A DNA stretch of 64,000 nt from Mycobacterium sp. GA-2829 (GTDB lineage: Bacteria; Actinomycetota; Actinomycetes; Mycobacteriales; Mycobacteriaceae): NCBI RefSeq assembly GCF_001499965.1, contig NZ_LQIT01000002.1, positions 109,403-173,402 of the forward strand. The letters run 5' to 3'. A model generated the notes under the pieces. The model saw only the letters and a program-made list of their open reading frames with translations. It had not been told where the DNA came from and did no database searches. Positions 28,273-39,764 of this stretch are shown piece after piece; position 1 is the first letter of the stretch, and each line of letters starts with the position of its first letter. A program made the position numbers and the translations under genes.

Positions 28273-31065
28273 ATGGCTGACCTCCCAGAAGCACTCGAAC
28301 CGATCGGCTCGGTGACCCGTACCGAAGTCGGCCGCGAAGCCACCGAACCGATGCGCGAGGACATCCGCCTGCTGGGCGCGATCCTCGGTGACACGGTGCG
28401 GGAACAGAATGGCGACGACGTCTTCGACCTGGTGGAGCGCGCGCGGGTGGAATCGTTCCGGGTGCGCCGCTCCGAGATCGACCGCACCGAACTGGCCGGC
28501 ATGTTCGACGGGATCGAGGCCAAGGACGCGATACCGGTCATCCGCGCGTTCACGCACTTCGCCCTGCTCGCCAACGTCGCCGAGGACATCCACCGCGAAC
28601 GCCGCCGCGCCGTCCACGTGGCCGCCGGTGAACCGCCCCAGAACAGCAGCCTCGCCGCCACTTACGCGAAACTCGATTCCGCCCAACTGGATTCCGCGCA
28701 GGTCGTCGACGCGTTGGCAGGGGCGCTGGTGTCGCCGGTCATCACCGCCCATCCGACCGAGACCCGCAGGCGCACGGTGTTCGACACCCAGCACCGCATC
28801 ACCGAGTTGATGCGGCTGCGCGCACACGGTCACGACACCACCGACGACGGCCGCAACGTCGAGCTCGAACTGCGCCGCCACATCCTCACGTTGTGGCAGA
28901 CCGCGTTGATCCGGTTGTCACGCTTGAAGATCCAGGATGAGATCGAGACCGGTCTGCGCTACTACCAGGCCGCGTTCTTCGACGTCATCCCGCGCGTCAA
29001 CGCCGAGGTCCGCGCCGCGCTGCAGACGCGGTGGCCCGACGCCGACCTGCTGGCCGAACCGATCCTGCGGCCGGGTTCGTGGATCGGCGGCGACCGCGAC
29101 GGCAACCCGAACGTCACCGCGGATGTGGTGCGGCTGGCCACCTCTCGCGCTGCCTACACCGCGTTCGAGCACTACTTCACCGAGTTGACCGCGCTCGAAC
29201 AGGAATTGTCGATGTCCGCGCGGTTGGTTCCGGTCACCGACGGTCTCGGCGCGCTCGCCGACGCCTGCCACGAATCGGCCAGGGCCGACGAACCGTACCG
29301 CCGCGCGCTGCGCGTGATCCACGCCCGGCTGACGGCCACCGCGCACGACGTCCTCGACGAACAACCCGAACACGAACTCGACCTCGGCCTGGAGCGTTAC
29401 GAGGCGCCCGAGGAAATGCTCGCCGACCTCGACGTCATCGACGCCTCGCTGCGCACCCACGGCAGCGCGGTGCTGGCCGACGACCGGCTGCTGCGGCTAC
29501 GGGAAGCCGTGCGGGTCTTCGGTTTCCACCTGTCCGGACTGGACATGCGGCAGAACTCCGACGTCCACGAGGAGGTCGTCGCCGAACTGCTGGCGTGGGC
29601 GGGCGTCCACGACGACTACGCGTCGCTGAGCGAACCTGAACGTGTCGACGTGCTCATCGCCGAACTGGCTACCCGGCGTCCGCTCACCTCGGAACGAGCC
29701 GAGCTGTCGGAGCTGGCGCAGAAGGAACTCGGCATCGTGCGGGCCGCGGCCAGGGCGGTGCGGGTGTTCGGCCCGCGCGCGGTGCCCAACTACATCATCT
29801 CGATGTGCGAGTCGGTCTCCGACATGCTCGAAGCCGCGATCCTGCTGAAAGAGGCAGGGCTGCTCGATGTCTCGGGTGACGAACCGTACGCGCCGGTGGG
29901 CATCGTCCCGCTGTTCGAGACCATCGACGATCTGCAGCGCGGTGCCTCGATCCTCGAGGCGGCGCTCGACCTTCCGCTGTACCGGGGCATGGTCACCGCC
30001 CGCGGGGACAGCCAGGAGGTCATGCTCGGCTACTCCGACTCCAACAAGGACGGCGGCTACCTCGCCGCGAACTGGGCGTTGTACCGCGCCGAACTCGACC
30101 TCGTCGAATCCGCCCGCAAGACCGGTATCCGGTTGCGGCTCTTCCACGGTCGCGGCGGCACCGTCGGCCGCGGCGGCGGGCCCAGCTACGACGCCATCCT
30201 GGCGCAGCCGCCCGGCGCGGTGAACGGCTCGCTGCGGATCACCGAACAGGGTGAGGTGATCGCCGCCAAGTACGCCGAACCGCGTACCGCGCACCGCAAT
30301 CTCGAGACGCTGGTGGCCGCGACGCTGGAGTCGACACTGCTCGACGTCGAAGGCCTCGGCGACGAAGCGGGCCCCGCGTACGAGGTGCTCGACGACCTCG
30401 CCGCGCGTGCGCAGCGTGCCTACGCCGAACTCGTCCACGAGACACCGGGTTTCGTCGACTACTTCAAAGCCTCGACCCCGGTGAGCGAGATCGGGGCGCT
30501 GAACATCGGCAGCCGGCCTGCGTCGCGGAAACCGACGACGTCGATCTCGGACCTGCGGGCGATCCCGTGGGTGCTGTCGTGGAGCCAGTCGCGTGTCATG
30601 CTGCCGGGCTGGTACGGCACCGGCAGCGCCTTCGAGCAGTACATCGAAGAGGGTGACGATCGCCTCGAGGTGCTGCAGGACCTCTACCGGCGCTGGCCGT
30701 TCTTCCGCACCGTGTTGTCCAACATGGCGCAGGTGCTGGCCAAATCGGACCTCGGGTTGGCGGCACGGTATTCCGAACTCGTCGAGGACGAGGATCTGCG
30801 GCGTCGGGTGTTCGACAAGATCGCCGATGAGCATGCGCGGACCATCCGGATGCACAAGCTGATCACCGGTCAGGAGGATCTGCTGGCCGACAACCCGGCG
30901 CTGGCCCGGTCGGTGTTCAACCGCTTCCCCTACCTGGAGCCGCTCAACCACCTGCAGGTCGAACTGCTGCGGCGCTACCGCTCGGGTGACGACGACGAGC
31001 GGGTCCAGCGCGGCATCCTGCTCACGATGAGCGGGTTGGCCACCGCGTTGCGCAACAGCGGCTAG
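28273..31065 (+). CDS. ppc: Phosphoenolpyruvate carboxylase
   Basis: 930 residues; carboxylates PEP with bicarbonate to oxaloacetate, replenishing the TCA cycle. Catalytic motifs are '[10 protein letters not shown]' near residue 160, '[12 protein letters not shown]' near 585, '[13 protein letters not shown]' near 628 and 'RPASRK' near 750. It ends in 'ATALRNSG', near the usual C-terminus. Start 28273 (MADLPEAL) matches family length; the upstream in-frame start covers a hairpin and is rejected. The end overlaps the convergent gene by 4 bases. Confidence 0.97.
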   Translation: MADLPEALEPIGSVTRTEVGREATEPMREDIRLLGAILGDTVREQNGDDVFDLVERARVESFRVRRSEIDRTELAGMFDGIEAKDAIPVIRAFTHFALLANVAEDIHRERRRAVHVAAGEPPQNSSLAATYAKLDSAQLDSAQVVDALAGALVSPVITAHPTETRRRTVFDTQHRITELMRLRAHGHDTTDDGRNVELELRRHILTLWQTALIRLSRLKIQDEIETGLRYYQAAFFDVIPRVNAEVRAALQTRWPDADLLAEPILRPGSWIGGDRDGNPNVTADVVRLATSRAAYTAFEHYFTELTALEQELSMSARLVPVTDGLGALADACHESARADEPYRRALRVIHARLTATAHDVLDEQPEHELDLGLERYEAPEEMLADLDVIDASLRTHGSAVLADDRLLRLREAVRVFGFHLSGLDMRQNSDVHEEVVAELLAWAGVHDDYASLSEPERVDVLIAELATRRPLTSERAELSELAQKELGIVRAAARAVRVFGPRAVPNYIISMCESVSDMLEAAILLKEAGLLDVSGDEPYAPVGIVPLFETIDDLQRGASILEAALDLPLYRGMVTARGDSQEVMLGYSDSNKDGGYLAANWALYRAELDLVESARKTGIRLRLFHGRGGTVGRGGGPSYDAILAQPPGAVNGSLRITEQGEVIAAKYAEPRTAHRNLETLVAATLESTLLDVEGLGDEAGPAYEVLDDLAARAQRAYAELVHETPGFVDYFKASTPVSEIGALNIGSRPASRKPTTSISDLRAIPWVLSWSQSRVMLPGWYGTGSAFEQYIEEGDDRLEVLQDLYRRWPFFRTVLSNMAQVLAKSDLGLAARYSELVEDEDLRRRVFDKIADEHARTIRMHKLITGQEDLLADNPALARSVFNRFPYLEPLNHLQVELLRRYRSGDDDERVQRGILLTMSGLATALRNSG

Positions 31066-31436
31066 ATACCGGCCGTCCGGCGCAACGCGTTCACCGCGCC
31101 GCGCACGGCGTTCTCGGTCGCCGCGACGGGACCGAGGACCACCTCACCCATGCCGACGAGGCGCTCCACTCGGGTGACGATGCCCTCCATCCGGTCGACC
31201 ACCGCGTTGAGTCGCGGTGCCAGCGCGTTGATCTGGTTGATGGTCTCGTTGAACCGTTCGAGTGTGGCGTCCAGATTGGCCGTGGAGTTGTTGAGGTCGT
31301 CGAGGGTGTCGCTGAGCCCGTCGAGGATGGTGTCGACCTGCTCGACCGTCACGTCGGCGTTAAGCGCCGCCTGCGCGAGCTTTCTGATGCGCTCAGTGCC
31401 CGTACGCGTGGTATTCCGGCCGCTTCTGTCCACCAT
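31062..31436 (-). CDS. Coiled-coil conserved protein (Rv1444c-like)
   Basis: 124 residues dominated by a long amphipathic helix or coiled coil ('[18 protein letters not shown]', '[18 protein letters not shown]'), with a basic N-terminus and a short C-terminal helix. No membrane segment. The position between ppc and pgl equals Rv1444c of M. tuberculosis, whose role is unknown. A CATAAT hexamer at 31444-31449 lies 7 bases before the ATG at 31436, which supports this start over the ATG at 31445. Confidence 0.7.
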   Translation of the reverse strand: MVDRSGRNTTRTGTERIRKLAQAALNADVTVEQVDTILDGLSDTLDDLNNSTANLDATLERFNETINQINALAPRLNAVVDRMEGIVTRVERLVGMGEVVLGPVAATENAVRGAVNALRRTAGI

Positions 31437-31511
31437 GATCGCCATTATGACGGGTCGGGGAACCGTCTACGTCGCGTCTGCGTCTCAATTGTCGTGCAGT
31501 CCCGCGAATGC

Positions 31512-31616
31512 GTGAACCCTACGAGGCCGTCGGTGAGCGGTGATGTGCTCCGCCGGATCGCCGACTATGCGGCCGGCTACGCCGACGCCCGCGCCGAACC
31601 GGCAGGCGACGAGTGA
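31512..31616 (+). CDS. Possible small protein, 34 residues
   Basis: A GTG-started frame reads 'VSGDVLRRIADYAAGYADAR' near its end, a plausible short amphipathic helix, and stops in TGA just before the convergent pgl gene. No Shine-Dalgarno sequence is obvious and no homologue is known to me. It may be a remnant or chance. Confidence 0.25.
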   Translation: MNPTRPSVSGDVLRRIADYAAGYADARAEPAGDE

Positions 31617-31620
31617 TGCC

Positions 31621-32358
31621 TCAGAGCCGCGACGCCGCGCCCTCGTCGAGGAACCACACCGTCGCCTCGCGGCCGACCGCGCCCGCGGCAGGCCAGTCGT
31701 CAGGGTCGGCGCCGCCTACCGCCGCGGCCACCGCCTCTGCCTTACCGTCCCCGGAGACCACCAGCCACACCTCGCGGGACCGCTGAACAGCGGGTAGCGT
31801 CAACGTGATTCGCTGCGGCGGTGGTTTGGGGGAGTCGGGCACACCGACCACCATGCGGGTGGTCTCGCGCACCGCGATGGTGTGCGGGAACAGCGAATTG
31901 ACGTGTCCTTCGGGGCCCATACCGAGCAGGTGCACGTCGAACACCGGTGTGGGCTCGCCGGATTCGGCCTGGCCGGCGAGCACCTGCTCGTAGGCCAGTG
32001 CTGCGGCGTCGAGGTCGTCCCCGAACTCGCCGTCGGAGGCGGGCATCGCGTGCACATTCGCAGACGGGATGTCGATCTTGTCCAGCAGCGCTTCGCGGGC
32101 CTGCTTGTCGTTGCGGTCGTCGTCGGCCTCGGGGACGTACCGTTCGTCGCCGAAGAACAGATGCACCTTGGCCCAGTCGATGCGGTCGTCGTGGGTGCCG
32201 AGGCGGACCAGCAGTTTGATGCCGGTGCCACCGCCGGTCAGCACGATGTTCGCCCGCCCGCGCTGTTCGACGGCCGCGACGATCTCGTCGGCGAGGCGGT
32301 CGCCGACCGCGGCGACCAGCGCATCGCTGTCGGGGTAGCGCTTGATCGAGGCCGTCAT
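31621..32358 (-). CDS. pgl: 6-phosphogluconolactonase
   Basis: 245 residues; hydrolyses 6-phosphogluconolactone in the oxidative pentose phosphate pathway. '[15 protein letters not shown]' near residue 47 binds phosphate; '[10 protein letters not shown]' near 76 and '[15 protein letters not shown]' near 150 are family signatures. The ATG overlaps the opcA stop by 4 bases. Last gene of tkt-tal-zwf-opcA-pgl. Confidence 0.95.
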   Translation of the reverse strand: MTASIKRYPDSDALVAAVGDRLADEIVAAVEQRGRANIVLTGGGTGIKLLVRLGTHDDRIDWAKVHLFFGDERYVPEADDDRNDKQAREALLDKIDIPSANVHAMPASDGEFGDDLDAAALAYEQVLAGQAESGEPTPVFDVHLLGMGPEGHVNSLFPHTIAVRETTRMVVGVPDSPKPPPQRITLTLPAVQRSREVWLVVSGDGKAEAVAAAVGGADPDDWPAAGAVGREATVWFLDEGAASRL

Positions 32359-33266
32359 ACGTATTGCACCTTCTCGATACCTTGCAGTGCCTCGAAATAG
32401 ATCTCGTCGGCGTCCAGCCTGCGCATGTCCTCGGCCAGGCACTCACGGGTCTCCCTGCGCGCCAACGGAATCAGAGCCTCCGGCTTGGCGGTTCGGGTGA
32501 TCTTCGCGGTGATGCCGTCCTGCGGGCGACTCAGGGTGATGGTCTCGCTGTCCCGCACCAGTTCCACCTTGAGCTCGCCGACGGCGCGTTGCACCGGCCC
32601 GTCGATCCGGCTGGCCAGCCAGCCCGCCAGGACGTCCAGCGCGGGCTCGGTCTCCAAGCCGGACACCAGCGCCGAGTTGATCTTCTCGTGGGGCGCCTGG
32701 TCCACCGCCGCCGTGAGCAGCGCGCGCCAGTACGTGATGCGGCTCCACGCCAGGTCGGTGTCTCCGGGGGTGTAGCCCTTCAACCGGCACTTGATCGCCG
32801 CCAGGGGTTCGCCGGCGTTGGTGGCATCGGTGATCCGCCTGATCGCCAGCCGGCCGAGCGGGTCCTGCGCGGGGACCGGAGGCGCGACGTCCGGCCACCA
32901 CGTCACTACCGGTGTGTCGGGCAGCAGGAACGGCATCACCACGCTGCTGGCGTGATTGGCCAGCGGCCCGGAGAGCCGCAACACGACGACCTCGTTGGCG
33001 CCGGCGTCGCTGCCGACCCGCAGTTGGGCGTCCAACCGGGCCTTCTCCGCGCGTCGGTCACCGGGGGCGACCACGATGACGCGACACGGGTGTTCGCGGC
33101 TCGCCGCGTTGGCCGCGTCGATGGATTCCTCCAGCACGGCCTCGGTGTCCGGAGCGATGACGAGGGTCAGGACACGGCCTAGCGTGATGGCGCCGCCCTC
33201 TTCGCGCAGCGCCTGGATCTTCTTGTTGATGGCACCGGTATTGGTGTCGGGCAGGTCGATGATCAT
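32355..33266 (-). CDS. opcA: Glucose-6-phosphate dehydrogenase assembly protein OpcA
   Basis: 303 residues, the M. tuberculosis OpcA length. The family assists assembly or redox control of glucose-6-phosphate dehydrogenase. Recognisable segments are '[20 protein letters not shown]' at the start, 'PVVTWWPD' near 132 and '[16 protein letters not shown]' near 180. The start at 33266 is 61 bases after zwf; upstream in-frame codons cover a DNA repeat and are excluded. The repeat supplies the GAGGA ribosome site. Confidence 0.94.
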   Translation of the reverse strand: MIIDLPDTNTGAINKKIQALREEGGAITLGRVLTLVIAPDTEAVLEESIDAANAASREHPCRVIVVAPGDRRAEKARLDAQLRVGSDAGANEVVVLRLSGPLANHASSVVMPFLLPDTPVVTWWPDVAPPVPAQDPLGRLAIRRITDATNAGEPLAAIKCRLKGYTPGDTDLAWSRITYWRALLTAAVDQAPHEKINSALVSGLETEPALDVLAGWLASRIDGPVQRAVGELKVELVRDSETITLSRPQDGITAKITRTAKPEALIPLARRETRECLAEDMRRLDADEIYFEALQGIEKVQYV

Positions 33267-33271
33267 CAGTA

Positions 33272-33330
33272 TCGGTTCCTCGCGCGAGCGCTCGTCAGTG
33301 CTTGTCGGTTCCTCGCGCGAGCGCTCGTCA
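33272..33330. repeat. Two 26-base direct repeats between zwf and opcA
   Basis: Identical copies at 33272-33297 and 33305-33330 begin TCGGTTCCTCGCGCGAGCGC; the period is 33 bases. Each contains the palindrome CTCGCGCGAG and can fold. The outer copy reaches the zwf stop codon. The arrangement resembles a dispersed palindromic intergenic element. Confidence 0.85.
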
Positions 33331-34872
33331 CGGCCGCCTCCACTCACGGCCGGTCCGGCGCAGCATCTCAAACGCGGATTCCGGCCCCCAGCCGCCGGAT
33401 TCGTACGGGTCCGGGTTCCCGTGGGACGCCCAGTAGTCCAGCGCGGGGTCGAGGATCTTCCACGACAGTTCGACTTCCTCGTTGACCGGGAACAACGACG
33501 GTTCCCCCAGGAGGACGTCGAGGATCAGCCGCTCGTAGGCCTCGGGCGATTCCTCGGCGAACGCGGATCCGTAGGAGAAGTCCATGCTGACATCGCGAAC
33601 TTCCATCTGGTTGCCCGGCACCTTTGAACCGAACCGCAACGTGATGCCCTCGTCGGGCTGCACGCGGATCACCAACGCGTTCTGTCCGAGCTCCTCGGTC
33701 ATGGTCGCGTCGAACGGGAGATGCGGCGCCCGCTTGAAGATCAGCGCGATCTCGGTGACCCTGCGGCCCAACCGCTTTCCGGTTCGCAGATAGAACGGGA
33801 CGCCGGCCCAGCGGCGCGTGTCGACGTCGACGGTGATCGCCGCGAACGTCTCGGTGGTCGAGGTCTTCGAGAAGCCCTCCTCCTCCAGGAGCCCGACGAC
33901 CCGTTCGCCGCCCTGCCATCCCGCCGTGTACTGGCCCCGCGAGGTGGTCTCGTCCAGCGGCTCGACGAGCCTGCTGGCCGAGAGCACCTTGATCTTCTCG
34001 GCCTGCAGTTCGTCGGGGGAGAAGCTGACGGGCTCCTCCATGGCGGTGAGCGCCAACAGCTGCAGCAGGTGGTTCTGGATGACGTCGCGTGCGGCGCCGA
34101 CACCGTCGTAATAACCGCCACGCCCGCCGAGCCCGATGTCCTCGGCCATCGTGATCTGCACACTGTCGACGTAGTGCGAATTCCACACCGGTTCGAAGAG
34201 CTCGTTGGCGAACCGCAGCGCGAGGATGTTCTGCACGGTCTCCTTACCGAGATAGTGATCGATCCGGAAGACCGACGACTCGGGGAAGACGTTGTTGACG
34301 ATGGCGTTGAGTTCTTCGGCGCTCTTGAGGTCATGACCGAAGGGCTTCTCGATGACGACGCGGCTCCAGTGGCCGTCAATCTTGTTGGCCAGACCCGTGC
34401 GCGAAAGCTGTTCGAGCACCTGCGGAAACGCCTTGGGCGGGATGGACAGATAGAACGCGTGGTTGCCGCCGGTGCCGCGTTCGGCGTCGAGCTTGTTCAG
34501 CGTCTCGGAGAGCTGCTCGAACGCCTTCTCGTCGTCGAAGGTGCCCTGGACGAACCGGATCCCCTCCGACAGCCGGTCCCAGACCTCCTGGCGAAAAGGT
34601 GTGCGGGCGTGCTGTTTCACCGCGTCGTACACGACCTGCGAGAAGTCCTCGTCGGCCCAGTCCCGCCGGGCGAACCCGACCAGCGAGAACGTCGGCGGCA
34701 ACAGACCGCGGTTGGCGAGGTCGTAGATCGCCGGCATCAACTTCTTGCGGGCCAGGTCACCGGTCACGCCGAAGATGACGACACTGCACGGTCCGGCGAT
34801 CCTGGGCATCCGCTTGTCGCGTTTGTCCCGAAGCGGATTACGCCACTCGGTGGCGACAGCGTCTGCGCCCAT
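33328..34872 (-). CDS. zwf: Glucose-6-phosphate dehydrogenase
   Basis: 514 residues; oxidises glucose-6-phosphate, making NADPH (or NADH). The coenzyme site 'FGVTGDLARKKL' lies near residue 34; the substrate and catalytic signature 'RIDHYLGKETVQN' is near 205. The C-terminus 'GWGPESAFEMLRR' is typical. The ATG start is 6 bases after the tal stop. Equivalent to Rv1447c. Confidence 0.97.
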   Translation of the reverse strand: MGADAVATEWRNPLRDKRDKRMPRIAGPCSVVIFGVTGDLARKKLMPAIYDLANRGLLPPTFSLVGFARRDWADEDFSQVVYDAVKQHARTPFRQEVWDRLSEGIRFVQGTFDDEKAFEQLSETLNKLDAERGTGGNHAFYLSIPPKAFPQVLEQLSRTGLANKIDGHWSRVVIEKPFGHDLKSAEELNAIVNNVFPESSVFRIDHYLGKETVQNILALRFANELFEPVWNSHYVDSVQITMAEDIGLGGRGGYYDGVGAARDVIQNHLLQLLALTAMEEPVSFSPDELQAEKIKVLSASRLVEPLDETTSRGQYTAGWQGGERVVGLLEEEGFSKTSTTETFAAITVDVDTRRWAGVPFYLRTGKRLGRRVTEIALIFKRAPHLPFDATMTEELGQNALVIRVQPDEGITLRFGSKVPGNQMEVRDVSMDFSYGSAFAEESPEAYERLILDVLLGEPSLFPVNEEVELSWKILDPALDYWASHGNPDPYESGGWGPESAFEMLRRTGREWRRP

Positions 34873-34878
34873 GCCGGC

Positions 34879-35997
34879 TCAGGACTTCTTCTCGTCCAGC
34901 TGGCCCTGGGTGGCTTCGAGCAACTCCTGCCACGATTTCTCGAACTTGTCGACGCCCTCCTGTTCGAGGACGAGGAACACGTCACGCACGTCGATGCCGA
35001 CCGCGTCGAGTTTGTCGAACACCGCCTGCGATTCGTCGGCCTTGCCGGTGACGGTGTCGCCGGTGACGACGCCGTGGTCGGCGACGGCCTCGAGCGTCTT
35101 CTCCGGCATGGTGTTGACCGTGTTCGGTGCGACCAGTTCGGTCACGTAGAGGGTGTCGGAGTAGTCGGGGTTCTTCACCCCGGTCGACGCCCACAGCGGC
35201 CGCTGCACGCGGGCGCCCGCGGCCTTGAGCGCCTCGAACCGCGACCCCCCGACGAACACCTCCTCGTAGGCGGCGTAGGCCAGCCGGGCGTTGGCCACGC
35301 CGGCCTGACCGCGCAGCGCCAGCGCCTCCTCGGACCCGATCTTCTCCAGCCGCTTGTCGATCTCGGTGTCGACGCGGGAGACGAAGAACGAAGCGACCGA
35401 ATGGATCTTCGACAGGTCGTGACCGGCCTCCTTGGCCTTCTCCAGACCCGCCAGGTAGGCGTCCATCACCGCGCGGTGGCGTTCGACGGAGAAGATCAGC
35501 GTCACGTTGACCGAGATGCCCTCGGCGATCACCGCGGTGATCGCGGGCAGCCCGGCCTCGGTGGCGGGGATCTTGATCAGCAGGTTGGGCCGGTCGACGA
35601 TCTTCCACAGCTCGATGGCCTGCAGGATCGTCTTGTCGGTGTCGTGCGCCAGCCGCGGGTCGACCTCGATCGAGACCCGGCCGTCCACCCCGCCCGAGGC
35701 CTCGTAGGCCTTGGCGAACAGGTCGCACGCGTTGCGGACGTCGTCGGTGGTGACAGTGCGGATCGTGGCGTCGACGTCGGCGCCGCGCTCGGCGAGTTCG
35801 GCGATCTGCGCGTCGTAGGCGTCACCCTTCGACAGCGCGGCCTGGAAGATCGACGGGTTCGTCGTCACTCCCACGACGCTGCGGGTGTCGATCAGGTTCT
35901 GCAGGTTGCCGGTCTGCAGCCGCTCGCGCGACAGATCGTCGAGCCATACCGATACACCGGCGTCGCTGAGCGCCGCGAGGTTGGAATTCTGCGTCAT
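34879..35997 (-). CDS. tal: Transaldolase
   Basis: 372 residues; transfers a dihydroxyacetone unit between pentose-phosphate intermediates. 'VTTNPSIF' near residue 44, the Schiff-base Lys in 'NLLIKIPAT' near 142 and '[12 protein letters not shown]' near 165 are clear. Start at 35997 (MTQNSNLA) has GGCGAGAA upstream and the family length; longer in-frame starts run into tkt. 23 bases separate it from tkt. Confidence 0.96.
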   Translation of the reverse strand: MTQNSNLAALSDAGVSVWLDDLSRERLQTGNLQNLIDTRSVVGVTTNPSIFQAALSKGDAYDAQIAELAERGADVDATIRTVTTDDVRNACDLFAKAYEASGGVDGRVSIEVDPRLAHDTDKTILQAIELWKIVDRPNLLIKIPATEAGLPAITAVIAEGISVNVTLIFSVERHRAVMDAYLAGLEKAKEAGHDLSKIHSVASFFVSRVDTEIDKRLEKIGSEEALALRGQAGVANARLAYAAYEEVFVGGSRFEALKAAGARVQRPLWASTGVKNPDYSDTLYVTELVAPNTVNTMPEKTLEAVADHGVVTGDTVTGKADESQAVFDKLDAVGIDVRDVFLVLEQEGVDKFEKSWQELLEATQGQLDEKKS

Positions 35998-36020
35998 TTT
36001 TCTCGCCTCTTGCCTTCCGG

Positions 36021-38111
36021 CTAGTTGTTGATGGTGCGTTCCGCTGCCGCGGCCACCGCCTCGGCGGTGAAGCCGAACTCGCGGAACAGCGTCTTGTCGT
36101 CGGCGGACTCCCCGTAGTGCTCGATGGAGATGATCTCCCCGGTGTCGCCGACGAGCTTGTACCAGCTCTGCGCGACGGCGGCCTCGACGGCGACGCGCGC
36201 GGAGACGTTGGGCGGCAGCACGCTGTCGCGGTACTCCTTGGGCTGACTCTCGAACCATTCGACGCACGGCATCGACACCACGGCGGCGGTGATGTCCTTG
36301 TCCGCCAACAGCTTCTTGGCCTCCACAGCCAGCTGGAGCTCCGAACCGGTGCCGATGAGGATCACGTCGGCGCCGGTGGCGTCACCGCCGCCGAGCACGT
36401 AGCCGCCGCGCGCCACCCCGTCGCTGTCGGTGCCCTCGAGCACCGGGATGCCCTGACGGGTCAGGATGAAACCGACCGGCCCGCTGCCGTTACCGCGGGC
36501 GATGATGCTCTTCCACGCGTACGCCGTCTCGTTCGGGTCGCCCGGGCGGACCACCGACAGGTTCGGGATCGCCCGCAGCGCGGCGAGATGCTCGATCGGC
36601 TGGTGGGTCGGACCGTCCTCGCCGAGGCCGATCGAATCGTGGGTCCAGATGTAGATGGTGTCGATGTCCATCAGTGATGCCAACCGCACAGCGGGCCGCA
36701 TGTAATCCGAGAACTGCAGGAACGTTCCGCCGAACGCCCGGGTGGGTCCGTGCAGCACGATGCCCGAGAGGATCGAGCCCATCGCGTGCTCGCGGATGCC
36801 GAAGTGCAGCACCCGGCCGTACCAGTCGGCGGAGAAGTCGTCGGTCGAGATCGACGGCGGACCGAAGGACTTCACCCCCTTGATGGTGGTGTTGTTGCTG
36901 CCGGCGAGGTCGGCCGAACCGCCCCACAGCTCCGGCAGATGCGGGGCGACGTCGTTGAGCACCTGGCCGAAGGCCGCGCGGGTGGCGACGGCCTTGCTGC
37001 CCGGCTCCCAGTAGGTGATGTCGGCGTCCCAGCCGTCGGGCAGCTCCTCGGCGGTCAGCCGGTCGAGCAGCTTCTTGCGTTCGGGCTCACGCTCGGCCCA
37101 GGCGTCGAACTCGGGCTGCCACTTCTCGTGCGCCTCGCGGCCACGCTCGACCAGCTTGCGGGTGTGCTCGATGACCTCGGGACGCACCTCGAAGGTCTTG
37201 TCGGGGTCGAAGCCCAGCACCTTCTTGACCGCGGCCACTTCGTCGTCACCCAGTGCCGAGCCGTGCACGCCGCCGGTGTTCATCTTGTTGGGCGCGGGAT
37301 AGCCGATGATCGTGCGGAGCGCGATGAACGACGGCTTGTCGGTGACTTTCTTGGCCTCTTCGATGGCCGCCTCGATACCCACCACGTTCTCGCCGCCCTC
37401 GACCTCCTGCACGTGCCAGCCGTAGGCGCGGTAGCGGGCCGCGACGTCCTCGGACAGCGCGATGTTGGTGTCGTGCTCGATGGAGATCTGGTTCTTGTCG
37501 TAGAAGACGATCAGGTTGCCGAGCTGCTGGGTGCCCGCCAGCGAACTCGCCTCGCTGGTCACGCCTTCCTCGATGTCACCGTCGGAGGCGATCACGTAGA
37601 TGAAGTGGTCGAACGGGCTGGTGCCCGGTGCGGCGTCGGGGTCGAACAGTCCGCGCTCGAACCGTGCGGCCATCGCCATACCCACCGCGGAGGCCAGGCC
37701 CTGGCCCAGCGGGCCGGTGGTGATCTCGACGCCCTTGGTGTGGCGGAACTCGGGGTGGCCCGGGGTCTTGGACTTGAACGTGCGCAGCGACTCGATGTCC
37801 TCGAGCTCCAGACCGAACCCGCCCAAGTACAGCTGCAGGTACAGCGTGAGGCTGGAATGTCCGCACGACAGGATGAAGCGGTCGCGACCCAGCCAGTGCA
37901 CGTCGCTCGGATCGTGGCGCATCTGCCGCTGGAACAGGGTGTAGGCCAGCGGCGCGAGGCTCATCGCGGTGCCGGGGTGGCCGTTGCCGACCTTCTGCAC
38001 GGCGTCGGCCGCCAGCACCCGCACGGTGTCGACCGCGACGGTGTCCAGCTCGCTCCAGTCGTCGGGGTGGTGGGGTTCGGTCAGCGTCGCGATGTCGTCG
38101 ACGGTGGTCAC
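36021..38111 (-). CDS. tkt: Transketolase
   Basis: 696 residues; thiamine-diphosphate enzyme of the non-oxidative pentose phosphate pathway. Cofactor contacts include '[11 protein letters not shown]' near 42, the TPP motif 'ASDGDIEEG' near 174 and 'FGIREHAMG' near 440, with '[16 protein letters not shown]' near 495. GTG start with GGAG upstream. Head of the five-gene pentose-phosphate operon, divergent from ctaB. Confidence 0.97.
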   Translation of the reverse strand: MTTVDDIATLTEPHHPDDWSELDTVAVDTVRVLAADAVQKVGNGHPGTAMSLAPLAYTLFQRQMRHDPSDVHWLGRDRFILSCGHSSLTLYLQLYLGGFGLELEDIESLRTFKSKTPGHPEFRHTKGVEITTGPLGQGLASAVGMAMAARFERGLFDPDAAPGTSPFDHFIYVIASDGDIEEGVTSEASSLAGTQQLGNLIVFYDKNQISIEHDTNIALSEDVAARYRAYGWHVQEVEGGENVVGIEAAIEEAKKVTDKPSFIALRTIIGYPAPNKMNTGGVHGSALGDDEVAAVKKVLGFDPDKTFEVRPEVIEHTRKLVERGREAHEKWQPEFDAWAEREPERKKLLDRLTAEELPDGWDADITYWEPGSKAVATRAAFGQVLNDVAPHLPELWGGSADLAGSNNTTIKGVKSFGPPSISTDDFSADWYGRVLHFGIREHAMGSILSGIVLHGPTRAFGGTFLQFSDYMRPAVRLASLMDIDTIYIWTHDSIGLGEDGPTHQPIEHLAALRAIPNLSVVRPGDPNETAYAWKSIIARGNGSGPVGFILTRQGIPVLEGTDSDGVARGGYVLGGGDATGADVILIGTGSELQLAVEAKKLLADKDITAAVVSMPCVEWFESQPKEYRDSVLPPNVSARVAVEAAVAQSWYKLVGDTGEIISIEHYGESADDKTLFREFGFTAEAVAAAAERTINN

Positions 38112-38389
38112 GTGGCTCGCTCCTTGGTGGCATGTTCGGGCAGCGGCCGTACGAGTAGTCCCTCAGACCGCCCCACCAACCCTAGTGCTCCGGGGCGGGG
38201 CGCCGCATCGTGCATGCGGAGGGAATTCGCCGGCTCGCTACGGTGTGATGCTGAAACGACCCTGCGGTCATCCGCGGGTTCCCGCGCGGTCTACCATCGT
38301 GCGTAGTAGATGTTGTGCGGCGGCTGTGTTGATCACCAAGCGGAAGACCACCGACATCGGACCACCGCCAACAACGAGGAGTTGACTGC
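38112..38389. promoter_or_regulatory. Divergent tkt/ctaB promoter region
   Basis: 278 bases without a gene. On the minus strand TAGGGT (38184-38179) is a -10 candidate for tkt. On the plus strand TACCAT (38292-38297) is one for ctaB, leaving a leader of about 85 bases. No operator was recognised. Confidence 0.5.
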
Positions 38390-39322
38390 GTGAGCATCCG
38401 CGAGCGCCACCTCACCCATGGGGCGCCGTCTCGCATCCGCACCACGGTGTTGGCCTATCTGGCGTTGACGAAGCCGCGCGTGATCGAGCTGCTGCTGGTC
38501 ACGGCCATCCCGGCGATGCTGCTCGCCGATCGCGGCACGGTCGACCCGCTGCTGATCCTCAACACGCTGATCGGCGGGATGCTGGCCGCCGCGGGTGCGA
38601 ACACGCTCAACTGCGTCGCCGACGCCGACATCGACAAGAAGATGAAGCGGACCGCGCGCCGCCCGCTGGCCCGCGACACCGTGCCGACCCGCCATGCGCT
38701 GATCTTCGGGCTCATCCTGTCCGTCACGTCGTTCGCGTGGCTGTGGGTGACCAGCAACCTGCTGTCCGGGCTGCTGGCCGTGGCCACGATCGCGTTCTAC
38801 GTCTTCGTCTACACCCTGCTGCTCAAACGCCGCACCTCCCAGAACGTCGTCTGGGGCGGTGCCGCCGGCTGCATGCCCGTGATGATCGGCTGGTCCGCGG
38901 TCACCGGCACCATCCAGTGGCCCGCGCTGGTGATGTTCGCGGTGATCTTCTTCTGGACGCCGCCGCACACCTGGGCGCTGGCGATGCGCTACAAGGACGA
39001 CTACAAGGCCGCCGGGGTGCCGATGCTGCCCGCCGTCGCCACCGAACGTCAGGTGACCCGGCAGATCCTCGTCTACACCTGGCTGACCGTCCTGACCACG
39101 CTGCTGTTGGCGCTGGCCACCGGCTGGCTGTACGCCGCGGTCGCGCTGCTCGCGGGGACCTGGTTCCTGGTCATGGCCCACCAGCTCTACAGCGGGGTCA
39201 AGCGCGGTGAGCCGGTCAAGCCGCTGCGGCTTTTCCTGCAGTCGAACAACTACCTGGCGGTGGTGTTCGCCGCGCTGGCGGTCGACTCGGTGCTGGCGCT
39301 ACCCACGCTGCTGCACCTCTAG
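38390..39322 (+). CDS. ctaB: Protoheme IX farnesyltransferase (heme O synthase)
   Basis: 310 residues, UbiA-type prenyltransferase with about nine membrane helices. It converts heme B to heme O for cytochrome aa3 oxidase. Asp-rich motif one '[15 protein letters not shown]' lies near residue 76; the second, '[13 protein letters not shown]', near 200. GTG start preceded by GAGGAG. In mycobacteria ctaB, qor and ctaA lie close together (Rv1451-Rv1456c), as here, except that a sugar cluster is inserted. Confidence 0.96.
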   Translation: MSIRERHLTHGAPSRIRTTVLAYLALTKPRVIELLLVTAIPAMLLADRGTVDPLLILNTLIGGMLAAAGANTLNCVADADIDKKMKRTARRPLARDTVPTRHALIFGLILSVTSFAWLWVTSNLLSGLLAVATIAFYVFVYTLLLKRRTSQNVVWGGAAGCMPVMIGWSAVTGTIQWPALVMFAVIFFWTPPHTWALAMRYKDDYKAAGVPMLPAVATERQVTRQILVYTWLTVLTTLLLALATGWLYAAVALLAGTWFLVMAHQLYSGVKRGEPVKPLRLFLQSNNYLAVVFAALAVDSVLALPTLLHL

Positions 39323-39755
39323 CTAGGTCTGATCCCAGCCGCCGCGGCGGCCCTGCTTGATCGTGCCCCGGCGCTTCTTCTCACCGATCCGCCGCTCTTT
39401 CGCGCCACCGGGTGGGCCGGGTCGGCCGACGCGTCGGTGGGGGAGCCGCGGCGGCGTCGCGCAGCATCCTCGCCATCCGTTCGCGCGCGGCCGCGCGATT
39501 CTGGAGTTGCGTGCGGTGCTCACTGGCCGTCACGGTCAGCACGCCCGCGGAGAGCCGGCCGCGCAGCCGGCACAGTATCCGGTGGCGCAGGTGCGAAGGG
39601 ATCGCCGGTGAGCGGGCCACGTCGAAGGACAGCTCGACCCTGCTGTCGGCCGTGTTGACGCCCTGTCCGCCCGGACCCGACGACCGGGAGAAGCGCTCGC
39701 TCAGCTCCGAGGCCGGTACCACCAGCGCCGGTGTCACGACGAGGTCGGTCCGCAC
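39323..39755 (-). pseudogene. arfB: Peptidyl-tRNA hydrolase ArfB, apparent frameshift
   Basis: The frame from GTG 39755 encodes the ribosome-rescue hydrolase domain with the GGQ motif ('SGPGGQGVNTADSRVEL', GGQ at 29-31) but stops at 39381 after 124 residues. The basic tail expected in this family ('KERRIGEKKRRG', then 'RRGGWDQT') continues in another frame to 39323. Joining the two needs one extra base near 39410, in a short C/G run. ArfB needs this tail to enter the empty mRNA channel, so the gene is probably inactive, or the base is a sequencing slip. Confidence 0.7.
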
Positions 39756-39764
39756 CGCACCAGA

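Noticed and set aside
33721..36024. 767-codon frame antisense to zwf and tal
   Set aside because: Crosses two conserved enzymes on the other strand; typical codon-bias shadow.
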